Origin: Bifidobacterium breve
GTDB lineage: Bacteria > Actinomycetota > Acidimicrobiia > Acidimicrobiales > Ilumatobacteraceae
Assembly (NCBI GenBank): GCA_945862045.1
Contig: CAMAWR010000002.1
Span: 52,676-116,675, forward strand
Direction: 5' to 3'
Length of the DNA stretch: 64,000 nt
Shown piece after piece: positions 46,852 to 54,369 of this stretch. The stretch's first letter is position 1; every line of letters starts with the position of its first letter. A program made the position numbers and the translations under genes. Below the pieces are notes generated by a model, which worked only from the letters and a program-made list of their open reading frames with translations, was not told the DNA's origin and made no database searches.

Positions 46852-47844
46852 ATGTCGCGGCGAGTGTTGTTGGTGGGCGCAGTGGTCATGTTCCTCGTGG
46901 CCGGATGTGGTCAAGCTGCTGCTCCATCATCAGACAGTGATGCACGCTTCATTCTGTCGCAGGACTTTCCACTTCCAACGGTCAAGCCTGAAGAGGCCGT
47001 ACTCCCCACCTCAGTCACCGGTGCTGACGGAGTTGTGGTGCAAGTCACCGACACCTCCCGCATCATCGTGCTCAACGAGGCGATCGCTGAGATTGTCGTG
47101 TCAATCGGTCTGCAGAACTTGATCATCGGTCGTGATGCCACCACGACACTGGCGGCGCTCGCGGAAATCACCGAGGTGAGCAGTGGTCATGACATCAGCG
47201 CCGAAAGTGTGTTGTCGCTTCGACCGACTGTGGTCATCGGTGATACGCGAACTGGGCCACCCGAGGCAATCCAACAACTGCGCGGGGCAGGCGTACCGGT
47301 GCTTCTCGTACCCGAAGTTTGGTCGCTCTCGGCTTTGCCGCAGCGTGTTTCAATGATCGCCCAGGCACTCGGCGTTCCGCGCGCCGGCCAAGATTTGGTT
47401 GCGTTCAGTGAAAAGGCAGTTGCTGATGCCCTGCAGGATGTCGCGTCGTACGCAGCGGTGCCACGCGTTGCGTTTCTTTACGTGCGCGGCACGGCGTCGG
47501 TGTATCTACTGGGCGGGTCGGGCTCTGGTGCCGACGAATTGCTGGCGGCGGCGGGGGCAATCGATGTTGGCGCGTACAACGGTCTCTCTGCTTTCACCCC
47601 GCTCACTGCCGAAGCAATCGTGCAGGCCAATCCCGATGTGTTGCTGGTGATGACCCGTGGGCTCGATTCAGTTGGTGGCATTGATGGGCTACTCGGCTTA
47701 CCGGGTATTTCCAGTACTCGTGCTGCCAAATCGCGGGCCGTGATTGCCGTTGATGATGATCTACTACTCTCATTTGGTCCACGCACGGGGGCGCTCATCT
47801 CTCGATTGGCAGAACTTCTTGACATGTACAGCAGCGACACATGA
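46852..47844 (+). CDS. hmuT: HmuT-like haem/iron-complex ABC substrate-binding lipoprotein
   Basis: 330 residues from the ATG at 46852. Lipobox FLVAGC with Cys19. Class III binding-protein fold: RIIVLNEAIAEIVVSIGLQN near the start of the domain, SLRPTVVIGDTRTG, and PDVLLVMTRGLDSVGGIDGL in the second lobe. The organisation hmuT-hmuU-hmuV is that of bacterial haemin importers; corrinoid or siderophore import is the alternative. It overlaps hmuU by 4 bp. The start is only 13 bp from the divergent lipoprotein start, implying leaderless or embedded promoters. Confidence 0.85.
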   Translation: MSRRVLLVGAVVMFLVAGCGQAAAPSSDSDARFILSQDFPLPTVKPEEAVLPTSVTGADGVVVQVTDTSRIIVLNEAIAEIVVSIGLQNLIIGRDATTTLAALAEITEVSSGHDISAESVLSLRPTVVIGDTRTGPPEAIQQLRGAGVPVLLVPEVWSLSALPQRVSMIAQALGVPRAGQDLVAFSEKAVADALQDVASYAAVPRVAFLYVRGTASVYLLGGSGSGADELLAAAGAIDVGAYNGLSAFTPLTAEAIVQANPDVLLVMTRGLDSVGGIDGLLGLPGISSTRAAKSRAVIAVDDDLLLSFGPRTGALISRLAELLDMYSSDT

Positions 47845-48872
47845 CCGACACCCGACGCACGAGCATCTTCGCCGTTGGGATGTTTTTGTTGGCACTTTTG
47901 GTTGCCACCACATTGCTGTCGCTCGCCTCGGGTGCCTTCCGTATCTCGTTTCTGGATTTGCTGCGCATCATCGGTGATGGGCCGAGTGGTGAACCAATTG
48001 ATGGTGTTGCCCACAACGTGTTCTGGCAAGTTCGACTGCCACGTGTCGTGCTCGCAGTCGTTGTCGGCTCCAGTCTCGCCGTTGCCGGGGTGATCATGCA
48101 GGGCATCTTTCGCAACCCACTTGCTGAGCCCGCAACGGTCGGAGTTTCTGCAGGTGCCGCAGTTGGCGCCGTGATTGCAATCATCATCGGGCTCAACGAG
48201 TTTCCACTTGGTGTGCAGATCGCCGCGTTCATCGGCGGAACGCTGTCAACTGCACTCGTCTACCTGTTGTCTCGATCGGACGGTAAGACCGAGGTAGTCA
48301 CGCTGATTCTGACCGGCATCGCAATCAACGCATTTGCCGGTGCCGTCATCGGTTTCGGCGTGTTCGTCGCCGATGACGACGACCTGCGGTCAGTGACGTT
48401 CTGGAGTCTTGGCACTCTCGGGCTCGCCACTTGGAAAGCCGTCGGTGTCGTCGCCCCACTGGCACTTGCGGGCATGCTCATCAGCACGAGATTCGCCCGC
48501 GTCCTTGACATCCTCGCGCTCGGTGATCGACCTGCATCTCACCTCGGTGTGCGTGTCGAACCCGTTCGACTGCAGGCCATTGCCGTCGTCGGGTTGCTTG
48601 CATCGAGTGCGGTTGCAGCAACTGGCATCATTGCATTCGTGGGTTTGCTCGTGCCGCACATCATGCGTATCGTGCTCGGGCCACGTCACCGTCATTTGTT
48701 GTGGACTTCAGCCCTGCTCGGTGCGACGGTCACCCTGCTCGCAGACCTTGCGGCAAGAACGTTGCTTTCACCGGCCGAATTACCGCTTGGCGTGGTGACT
48801 GCTTTGATTGGTGCACCGTTCTTTTTGCTCCTGCTTCGTAGCACTCGACGAAGCCAGGGTGGTTGGGCATGA
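47841..48872 (+). CDS. hmuU: HmuU-like FecCD-family ABC permease
   Basis: 343 residues, about ten membrane segments. Family signatures: IMQGIFRNPLAEPATVGVSAG near 85-105 and GLLVPHIMRIVLGPRHRH for the coupling region. The gene begins with an ATG overlapping the hmuT stop (ATGA) and ends in a TGA overlapping the hmuV start. It forms the membrane channel for haem or an iron complex. Confidence 0.92.
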   Translation: MTDTRRTSIFAVGMFLLALLVATTLLSLASGAFRISFLDLLRIIGDGPSGEPIDGVAHNVFWQVRLPRVVLAVVVGSSLAVAGVIMQGIFRNPLAEPATVGVSAGAAVGAVIAIIIGLNEFPLGVQIAAFIGGTLSTALVYLLSRSDGKTEVVTLILTGIAINAFAGAVIGFGVFVADDDDLRSVTFWSLGTLGLATWKAVGVVAPLALAGMLISTRFARVLDILALGDRPASHLGVRVEPVRLQAIAVVGLLASSAVAATGIIAFVGLLVPHIMRIVLGPRHRHLLWTSALLGATVTLLADLAARTLLSPAELPLGVVTALIGAPFFLLLLRSTRRSQGGWA

Positions 48873-49627
48873 CCACTGCACTCATCGCCAAAAATCTCGT
48901 CGTTGTGCGCGGTAACTCCACGCTGCTCAACGACGTTTCGCTCGAGATCAAAGCTGGTGAACTTGTCGCAGTTATCGGTCCCAATGGCTCTGGTAAATCG
49001 ACGTTGCTTGGCGCCGTTGCGGGCGACTTTGCCCTGGATGCAGGTTCGGTGACGCTGAACGGCAACGACCTCGCCACGCTGGCCCCCCGTGAATTGGCAC
49101 GCGCTCGTGCGGTATTGCCACAACAGATAGTCATTTCATTTCCGTTCACCGTTCGTGAAATTGTGGCCATGGGCCGCAGTCCTTGGCGCGACGACAATGA
49201 TGACGAGCGCATCGATTCCGCGATGCACCGACTTGAGGTCATGTCACTACGTGAACGTACCTATCAGACATTGTCGGTCGGTGAGCAAGCGCGGGTTTCG
49301 ATGGCCCGCGTGTTGGCCCAGGACACCCCCCTGTTGTTGTTGGATGAACCAACGGCGGTACTCGATATCGGCCAACAGGAACGTTTTCTGGCAATTGCCC
49401 GCGCGCTCGTCGATGAGGGGCGTGGTGTGGTCGCGGTGTTGCACGACCTCAATGTCGCCATGCGTTTTGCCACGCGCGTAGTTGTGTTGCACGAAGGTCG
49501 TTGTGTGGCCAGTGGTGACCCGCAGTCGGTGCTAACACCAGTGCTACTGAGCGATGTGTACCACCAAAAGATCCAGGTTACGACCACGATGGAGGGTCGC
49601 TCAGTAATTTTGCCCGAACAGCGCTGA
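48869..49627 (+). CDS. hmuV: HmuV-like haemin importer ATPase
   Basis: 252 residues from the ATG at 48869 (ATGA overlap with hmuU; a TTG two codons upstream is less likely). Walker A GPNGSGKST, Walker B LLLLDEPTAVLDIGQQ and the switch His in LHDLNVAM are intact. The signature is the variant LSVGEQARVSMARVL, where E replaces the second glycine of the usual LSGGQ. ATP hydrolysis should still occur, as variants of this kind are known in HmuV. Confidence 0.9.
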   Translation: MTTALIAKNLVVVRGNSTLLNDVSLEIKAGELVAVIGPNGSGKSTLLGAVAGDFALDAGSVTLNGNDLATLAPRELARARAVLPQQIVISFPFTVREIVAMGRSPWRDDNDDERIDSAMHRLEVMSLRERTYQTLSVGEQARVSMARVLAQDTPLLLLDEPTAVLDIGQQERFLAIARALVDEGRGVVAVLHDLNVAMRFATRVVVLHEGRCVASGDPQSVLTPVLLSDVYHQKIQVTTTMEGRSVILPEQR

Positions 49628-49653
49628 GTATTGCGTCGGTGTACGCTCGCGCC

Positions 49654-50220
49654 ATGTCTGATTTGGTGCTCGACTCGCTACGGCGACGAATGCGCGCGGT
49701 TTTTTCACTGTACGAAGATGCCACGGCAACGATGAATCAACAACACGTCAATTACAAAGAGCGAGACGACGTATTACCGATCGCCTTCAGCCTGTTTCAC
49801 ATCGTCAACATGATTGACGCATCGCTGATGTTGCTGAACGGCAAACCACCACTGTGGAATGACGAATGGGTCGCGCGCGTTCACCCGGGCATCGCCGATC
49901 ATGGCAAACATCGCACGGTTGAAGAAATGGTGCACCAACAAATTGGTGACTACGCAGCGTTCAAGGACTACATGTCGCAGGTGTTCGCCCGGGTCGAGCA
50001 ATGGCTGGGTGAAATTTCATCAAGCGACTTGTCACGAGTGATTTTCGCCAAGCCATACCCGGCGCAGATTGCAACCACCTTTTCGGCACGCGTTGGTGGC
50101 GAAGTTGGCATAACCGTGCTCGATGGCCTCGAGTGTTGGATTTACCAACACTCCCTGCGCCACATGGGCGAGATCGAATACGCGCGACACCTTGTGGGTC
50201 TGCGCGGCATCACGTCGTAA
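49654..50220 (+). CDS. DinB-like four-helix-bundle protein, unknown function
   Basis: 188 residues from the ATG at 49654. All-helical, with histidines placed as in the DinB/DUF664 metal site: FSLFHIVNMIDAS and, near the C-terminus, HSLRHMGEIEYARHLVGL. DinB-fold members act as metal-dependent thiol transferases or hydrolases (mycothiol-linked in actinobacteria). No closer assignment is justified. It lies 26 bp after hmuV on the same strand. Confidence 0.65.
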   Translation: MSDLVLDSLRRRMRAVFSLYEDATATMNQQHVNYKERDDVLPIAFSLFHIVNMIDASLMLLNGKPPLWNDEWVARVHPGIADHGKHRTVEEMVHQQIGDYAAFKDYMSQVFARVEQWLGEISSSDLSRVIFAKPYPAQIATTFSARVGGEVGITVLDGLECWIYQHSLRHMGEIEYARHLVGLRGITS

Positions 50221-50230
50221 CGCGCGTCGA

Positions 50231-51460
50231 TCAGCCAACCGTCACACGGTTAAGCGACAACATGCTGCACCAGTAAAAATCGCGACGCGTACCGCATGCA
50301 GGAAACACCACTGACTGAATTGGCGACCCGGTGTCAACCCGCGCTTTTTCGTGCCCGGTTGAAACATCGCGCACCACTACTTGCTCAATACCACGCTCGG
50401 CATCATGATGGGCACTCACGAACTCACCCGATTCGGGGTAGAGCAACATGTGCGAGCCATGGTTCTGAGCGTGCGACCACACTTGACGCACCGTGCGTTC
50501 GTCATACGAAAACCCTGCGAGTACACCATTGCCGCTATCGAAACCGATCACCATCTTGCGCTGTGCATCAACGACCGGCGGATTCGCCACCACTCCACCT
50601 GGCAGCCCGCAAATGTCGATGAGTGAAACCCGACCCGAGTCCAGCCGCACACGCACCAGGTGCAACGGTGCCGTCGCAGTGCCAACACCGCGCAGGGTGC
50701 CGGCGAATTTGTGGGTCGACTCACCGTTGTCCATGAACCACGCACTTCCATCGGCAATGACCGCATCCCAGCCGAATGTCTGACCGACGAACTGTCGGTA
50801 CTCGGCTCGAAAGTCGTCACGGGTGAGCGACACCCCATTCCACCGCGCCCGCCACAACGACGATGTACCAACGACGTACACATCATCACCGTCGGCGGAA
50901 AGTCGGGCGATTGATGCTTCGGGAATATCGAGGCTGGCGACAATTTTCAATGCCGTCGGATCAAGTACCACCAGCTGTGTTGCGGCAAATGGTTCTGCAA
51001 CTTCGTTTCCCGGGCGTGAACCGCTGAAGTCTTTGGTCACCAAATGTCCGTCCGGCAACAACACGAAACTGTTGTAGGGCCGCCCACGCGGCAGTGTGCA
51101 GGATGCGACCACCTGCAAATTACGGTTCAAACGATGCGCATGATTGCCGAATACCACGTACAAATCCTCGTTGGGATGCACGGCAATTCCCCCCGGCCAG
51201 GCTGGTCCCCCCGCGAGATGCTCACTGGTGGCGAGAGTCTCGAGTGTTTCAGGGTGCACACGCTCGACCCACGACACGGCATCGTCACCACCCGTGTGAC
51301 ACAACACGAATACTTCGTCAGGCGACGCAACGACCACCATCGTTACCACCAACATCGAACGGCTGGTGACCCGCAGCGATTCGCCTGTGGCAATGTTCAG
51401 TTGTGCACCAGCCATCCACTGTTGACGACGTGCACCACCGTCTTCTGTCGTCCACGTCAC
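50231..51460 (-). CDS. Predicted cytosolic beta-propeller protein, unknown function
   Basis: 409 residues from a GTG; later starts (residue 16 or 36) cannot be excluded. Repeating beta-rich blocks of about 45-50 residues, each with V/L-rich strands followed by DG or NG turns (for example VHPNEDLYVVFGNHAHRLN and LLPDGHLVTKDFSGS), suggest an NHL/SMP-30-like or quinoprotein propeller of six or seven blades. There is no signal peptide and no haem or pterin motif. Confidence 0.6.
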   Translation of the reverse strand: MTWTTEDGGARRQQWMAGAQLNIATGESLRVTSRSMLVVTMVVVASPDEVFVLCHTGGDDAVSWVERVHPETLETLATSEHLAGGPAWPGGIAVHPNEDLYVVFGNHAHRLNRNLQVVASCTLPRGRPYNSFVLLPDGHLVTKDFSGSRPGNEVAEPFAATQLVVLDPTALKIVASLDIPEASIARLSADGDDVYVVGTSSLWRARWNGVSLTRDDFRAEYRQFVGQTFGWDAVIADGSAWFMDNGESTHKFAGTLRGVGTATAPLHLVRVRLDSGRVSLIDICGLPGGVVANPPVVDAQRKMVIGFDSGNGVLAGFSYDERTVRQVWSHAQNHGSHMLLYPESGEFVSAHHDAERGIEQVVVRDVSTGHEKARVDTGSPIQSVVFPACGTRRDFYWCSMLSLNRVTVG

Positions 51461-51509
51461 AGCGTCAAATGTAGTTTGGCCGGGTTATGCGTTCGGTAGT
51501 CTGAAGTTA

Positions 51510-51878
51510 ATGCGAAAAATTCTGCTGGCCCTCGGAGCACTTGCACTTGTCGGTTGTACCTCGGCGCAACCACTGGCCATTGATCTCACTCCCTCGGCTG
51601 CGCGCGGCTTGAAAGTTTCCCAACAGTCGGGTTGCGCATCGTGCCATGGGTCAGACTTCGCCGGCGGCACCGGCCCAACGTGGGTTGGCATCATCGGCCA
51701 ATCTGTGGCGTTCAAAGGCGGAACCTCAGGTGTGGTTGATCGCGATTATCTCATCGAGGCAATCAAGTATCCCGACAAAGTGCAGCGTGTTGGCTACCCC
51801 GTCATGATGCCCTACAACAATTTGGACGATGCCGAGATCTCTGACATCGTCGACTACATCGAGGCACTCTCGCAGTAG
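51510..51878 (+). CDS. Lipid-anchored c-type cytochrome, monohaem
   Basis: 122 residues. Signal peptide and lipobox LALVGC (Cys16), then a class I cytochrome c domain with CASCH (Cys42, Cys45, His46) and a probable distal methionine in YPVMMPYNNL. The C-terminal helix ends in DYIEALSQ, the segment whose coding sequence is duplicated at 53654. It should be matured by the Ccm system of the window. It may shuttle electrons for a terminal oxidase or dehydrogenase; the partner is not encoded nearby. Confidence 0.85.
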   Translation: MRKILLALGALALVGCTSAQPLAIDLTPSAARGLKVSQQSGCASCHGSDFAGGTGPTWVGIIGQSVAFKGGTSGVVDRDYLIEAIKYPDKVQRVGYPVMMPYNNLDDAEISDIVDYIEALSQ

Positions 51879-51881
51879 AGG
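51852..51881. repeat. Upstream copy of a 30-bp direct repeat (cassette boundary)
   Basis: Perfect match to 53654-53683. It begins GACTACATCGAG and ends CAGTAGAGG. It contains the last eight codons and stop of the cytochrome c gene and the AGAGG ribosome site of the downstream aminotransferase. Inside is an imperfect dyad at 51854-51878: arms CTACATCGAG and CTCGCAGTAG (8 of 10 positions complementary) around the 5-bp spacer GCACT. Confidence 0.95.
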
Positions 51882-51887
51882 ACAAAA

Positions 51888-53057
51888 ATGACGCATCCAG
51901 TATCAAGGTCTGACTGGCCGAGTTGGCCCCAATTCGGCGACGAAGAAGCAGCAGCAGTTGGGAAGGTAATTCGGTCACAACAACTTTTTGCCGCAGCAGA
52001 GGTGAAACAGTTCGAACAGGACTTCGCGCAATTTGTGGGTTCAAAAAGGGCTATCGGCATTGGCAACGCCACGCAGGGCCTTCATCTCGCGCTAGCCGCT
52101 CTAGGTATTGGAGAGGGTGATGAGGTAATCGTTACGCCATGCTCATGGATATCTTCTTCGTCGTGCGTTCTAATGCAGAACGCTGTTCCAGTTTTCGCAG
52201 ATATCGAGCCTGACAGCCTGGGACTTGACCCAAGTTCCGTAGAACAAGCAATCACACCATTTACTAAGGCGATTATTCCGGTACACATCCTTGGTTATCC
52301 CGCGAGAATCGAAGAGATATGTGAGGTGGCAGCAGCCCACAATATTCCAGTAGTCGAAGATGCTTCGCATGCCCCTGGCGCTTCGGTAAGAGGGAAAATG
52401 ATCGGAACCTTCGGCACGATGGGCGTATTCAGTCTTCAGCAGCGTAAGACAATCAGCACTGGTGACGGTGGGGTCATTTGTACCGATGACGACTCTTTAG
52501 CCGACAAGCTTTGGAAGCTTCGATCATTCGGTGATGACGAATTGAGTTACAACTATCGAATGACGGAGTTTGCCGGTGTTCTTGGTCAAATCGGCTTGAG
52601 AAAATTGGGTCCCCACAACAAGGAGCGTGCTTGGGCCGCCCATTTTCTCTCCAATGCTTTCAAGAATCACCCAATGGTGAAAATTCGCCATCCCAGAGAA
52701 CATGAGGTAGGCGTCTATTACGCAGTCGGAATTGAACTTGCCATCTCGGACGTAGCCTCCGCAGAACTACTTGCCCAGCTCGAGCAGCTCGGCTATCCAA
52801 TTCGAAGAGTCTTCCCACCCTTGAACCGACATCCACACTTCAACCCAGAAACACCTCCAGCCCGCGGACTCCCCTGGGAACATCCGTCGTATACCGGCTC
52901 AATGCGCGGGGTTCAGTACAACAAGTTAGATCTACCTGTCGCTTATGAATACTGCTGCGGGCGTGTACTAGAGCTGTACACCCACCCCGGAATCACTTCC
53001 ACACAACTCGACCAATTCACAGAGGATCTTGTCTCGAATTTGCCAAAAGCAAGCTAA
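51888..53057 (+). CDS. DegT/DnrJ/EryC1-family nucleotide-sugar aminotransferase
   Basis: 389 residues. PLP lysine Lys187 in SLQQRKTISTGDGG; Asp158 in VVEDASHAPGA pairs with the cofactor ring. The N-terminal half has the GNATQGLHLALAALGIGEGDEV pattern (split GNATQGLHLALAAL and GIGEGDEV). These enzymes transaminate nucleotide-linked keto-sugars to amino sugars for polysaccharide, glycoprotein or antibiotic decoration. The adjacent acyltransferase would acylate the new amine. Its ribosome site lies in the repeat, so it depends on the cytochrome c transcript. Confidence 0.88.
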   Translation: MTHPVSRSDWPSWPQFGDEEAAAVGKVIRSQQLFAAAEVKQFEQDFAQFVGSKRAIGIGNATQGLHLALAALGIGEGDEVIVTPCSWISSSSCVLMQNAVPVFADIEPDSLGLDPSSVEQAITPFTKAIIPVHILGYPARIEEICEVAAAHNIPVVEDASHAPGASVRGKMIGTFGTMGVFSLQQRKTISTGDGGVICTDDDSLADKLWKLRSFGDDELSYNYRMTEFAGVLGQIGLRKLGPHNKERAWAAHFLSNAFKNHPMVKIRHPREHEVGVYYAVGIELAISDVASAELLAQLEQLGYPIRRVFPPLNRHPHFNPETPPARGLPWEHPSYTGSMRGVQYNKLDLPVAYEYCCGRVLELYTHPGITSTQLDQFTEDLVSNLPKAS

Positions 53058-53638
53058 ATTTCTCCTGCCACTATTTTCTTTGCGATTTCTCTGATTTCGG
53101 TACTGCGGCTACCAAGTCTTCGAATTGGGTTTCCCGCGTAAATTCCCCACTGGTCAAGCGAGGATCGCACAAACGACAAGGCGCCGACCGCAGCACCTTC
53201 TCCGACCACCACGCCTGGCATCACAACGCTGTTCCCTCCAATGATTACATGGTCTTGAATTTCTATTGACCCTTCTTTTGGTTTCTGATATCTGCCATCT
53301 GGAAAGACATTCGTGAAAGAGGCACCTGAGTAATCAGCAGAAGAGGTAAACAAGCGAACTCCGTGAGATATGGTGCAGTAGTTACCGATTGAGACACCAT
53401 TGTGGGCCACAATAGAACTTGCGGGCTCAATATGCACGTTGTCTCCTATGGACAAATGTCCGCGCCGACTTAATATCACGACGTGGCTATCAATTCTGAT
53501 GTTGCTACCAAGACTGATATTTGCAATTCCGACGACTGTCGCATGCTCAGAAATCAAAACGTTTTGCCCAACATTCTTGATGCCGAGATGTCTTAGGTCA
53601 TCCTCGTTGAGGTAACGCGATTGGAGACCTTCGATCAT
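53054..53638 (-). CDS. Left-handed beta-helix (hexapeptide) acyltransferase
   Basis: 194 residues. After a short N-terminus, successive hexapeptide coils (NVLISEHATVVGIANISLG, IDSHVVILSRRGHLSIGDNV) form the beta-helix; a histidine in TISHGVRLF fits the usual catalytic base. The C-terminal coil reads HVIIGGNSVVMPGVVVGEGA, then a helix. Similar proteins N- or O-acetylate sugars, matching the partner aminotransferase. Its start is 15 bp from the downstream 30-bp repeat and faces inward, so any promoter must lie in or beyond that repeat. Confidence 0.86.
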   Translation of the reverse strand: MIEGLQSRYLNEDDLRHLGIKNVGQNVLISEHATVVGIANISLGSNIRIDSHVVILSRRGHLSIGDNVHIEPASSIVAHNGVSIGNYCTISHGVRLFTSSADYSGASFTNVFPDGRYQKPKEGSIEIQDHVIIGGNSVVMPGVVVGEGAAVGALSFVRSSLDQWGIYAGNPIRRLGSRSTEIREIAKKIVAGEI

Positions 53639-53653
53639 GTGATGAGACTAATT

Positions 53654-53683
53654 GACTACATCGAGGCACTCTCGCAGTAGAGG
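53654..53683. repeat. Downstream copy of the 30-bp direct repeat (cassette boundary)
   Basis: Identical over 30 bp to 51852-51881, including the dyad at 53656-53680. Flanking bases differ on both sides (T versus C before; G versus A after). Here the coding remnant of the cytochrome c C-terminus is not part of any gene. Confidence 0.95.
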
Positions 53684-53718
53684 GTGACCCTGCACAAAGT
53701 TGTGGGGGTGAACGCAGT

Positions 53719-54333
53719 TCAGCGTTGATAGCGAAGATGATCGGGGGTCGGCAGGGCAACGCCCACACCGTCCGACTCTGGTTCGCCAAAAATCGTCCGC
53801 ACCGGCACGACCCCACCCCAGTAGGGCAGGTCATAATCGCTCGCGGGGTCTTCCGTGGGTGGACCGGTGCGAATTTTTGTCGTCGCGTTGGCGAGCGAAA
53901 GTCGCCACACGGAGGTCTGGCGAGTTTCTGGGCGACTCGGCCCGCGTGCATGGCCCACTCGTCCAGGCAGTAAGAAATCACTCAGCACCAGGAGTGCCCG
54001 GTCGCGTTCGTCTCCCTCGACGATGACCGGCACACCGGTAATGACGACACTGCGATAATTCATCGACGAGTTGAAAAGTGACCGGGCAACCACTAGCCCG
54101 TCCAACAGCGTGACCGTCACACAAATCGGTCCCTCGGTGCGCATCAGCCGACTCGCCACCGAACCATGAATGAGAACGCTGTCGCCGTCCGGTGCGTAGG
54201 CCATCGGTATCACCACGGGTGCGCCGTAGCCATCAATGATGCCCACATGCGCAACCAGACCTGCAGCGAGTATCTTGCGCACAACTTCGGTTTCGTCACT
54301 GCCGCGCTCCGAGTGACGCTGAGCGTCTTGCAT
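53719..54333 (-). CDS. FMN-binding split-barrel protein (pyridoxamine 5'-phosphate oxidase/NimA-like)
   Basis: 204 residues with the split-barrel pattern of the Pyridox_oxase family: LVAHVGIIDGYGAPVVIPMAYAP, then VLIHGSVASRLMR and a core reading YRSVVITGVPVIVEGD. Members bind FMN or F420 and reduce small substrates such as nitroimidazoles, or use haem. The substrate is unknown. It lies 35 bp beyond the downstream repeat and is diverged by 126 bp from the MFS gene. Confidence 0.82.
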   Translation of the reverse strand: MQDAQRHSERGSDETEVVRKILAAGLVAHVGIIDGYGAPVVIPMAYAPDGDSVLIHGSVASRLMRTEGPICVTVTLLDGLVVARSLFNSSMNYRSVVITGVPVIVEGDERDRALLVLSDFLLPGRVGHARGPSRPETRQTSVWRLSLANATTKIRTGPPTEDPASDYDLPYWGGVVPVRTIFGEPESDGVGVALPTPDHLRYQR

Positions 54334-54369
54334 GATGTGCCGAGGCTAGACGACGACTAACCTGCCGTC

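Larger units (their letters stand above)
51882..53653. mobile_element. Candidate mobile cassette of two convergent sugar-modification genes
   Basis: 1772 bp lie between the two 30-bp repeats and hold only the DegT aminotransferase (plus) and the hexapeptide acyltransferase (minus), whose stops overlap by 4 bp. Codon use differs from neighbours: AGA/AGG arginine codons appear at least seven times in the aminotransferase and at least four in the acyltransferase, whereas adjacent genes use CGN. The sequence also looks AT-richer. No integrase, transposase or terminal inverted repeats are present, so mobility would need a recombinase in trans, or this is a remnant. An assembly artefact remains possible. 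Confidence 0.6.
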
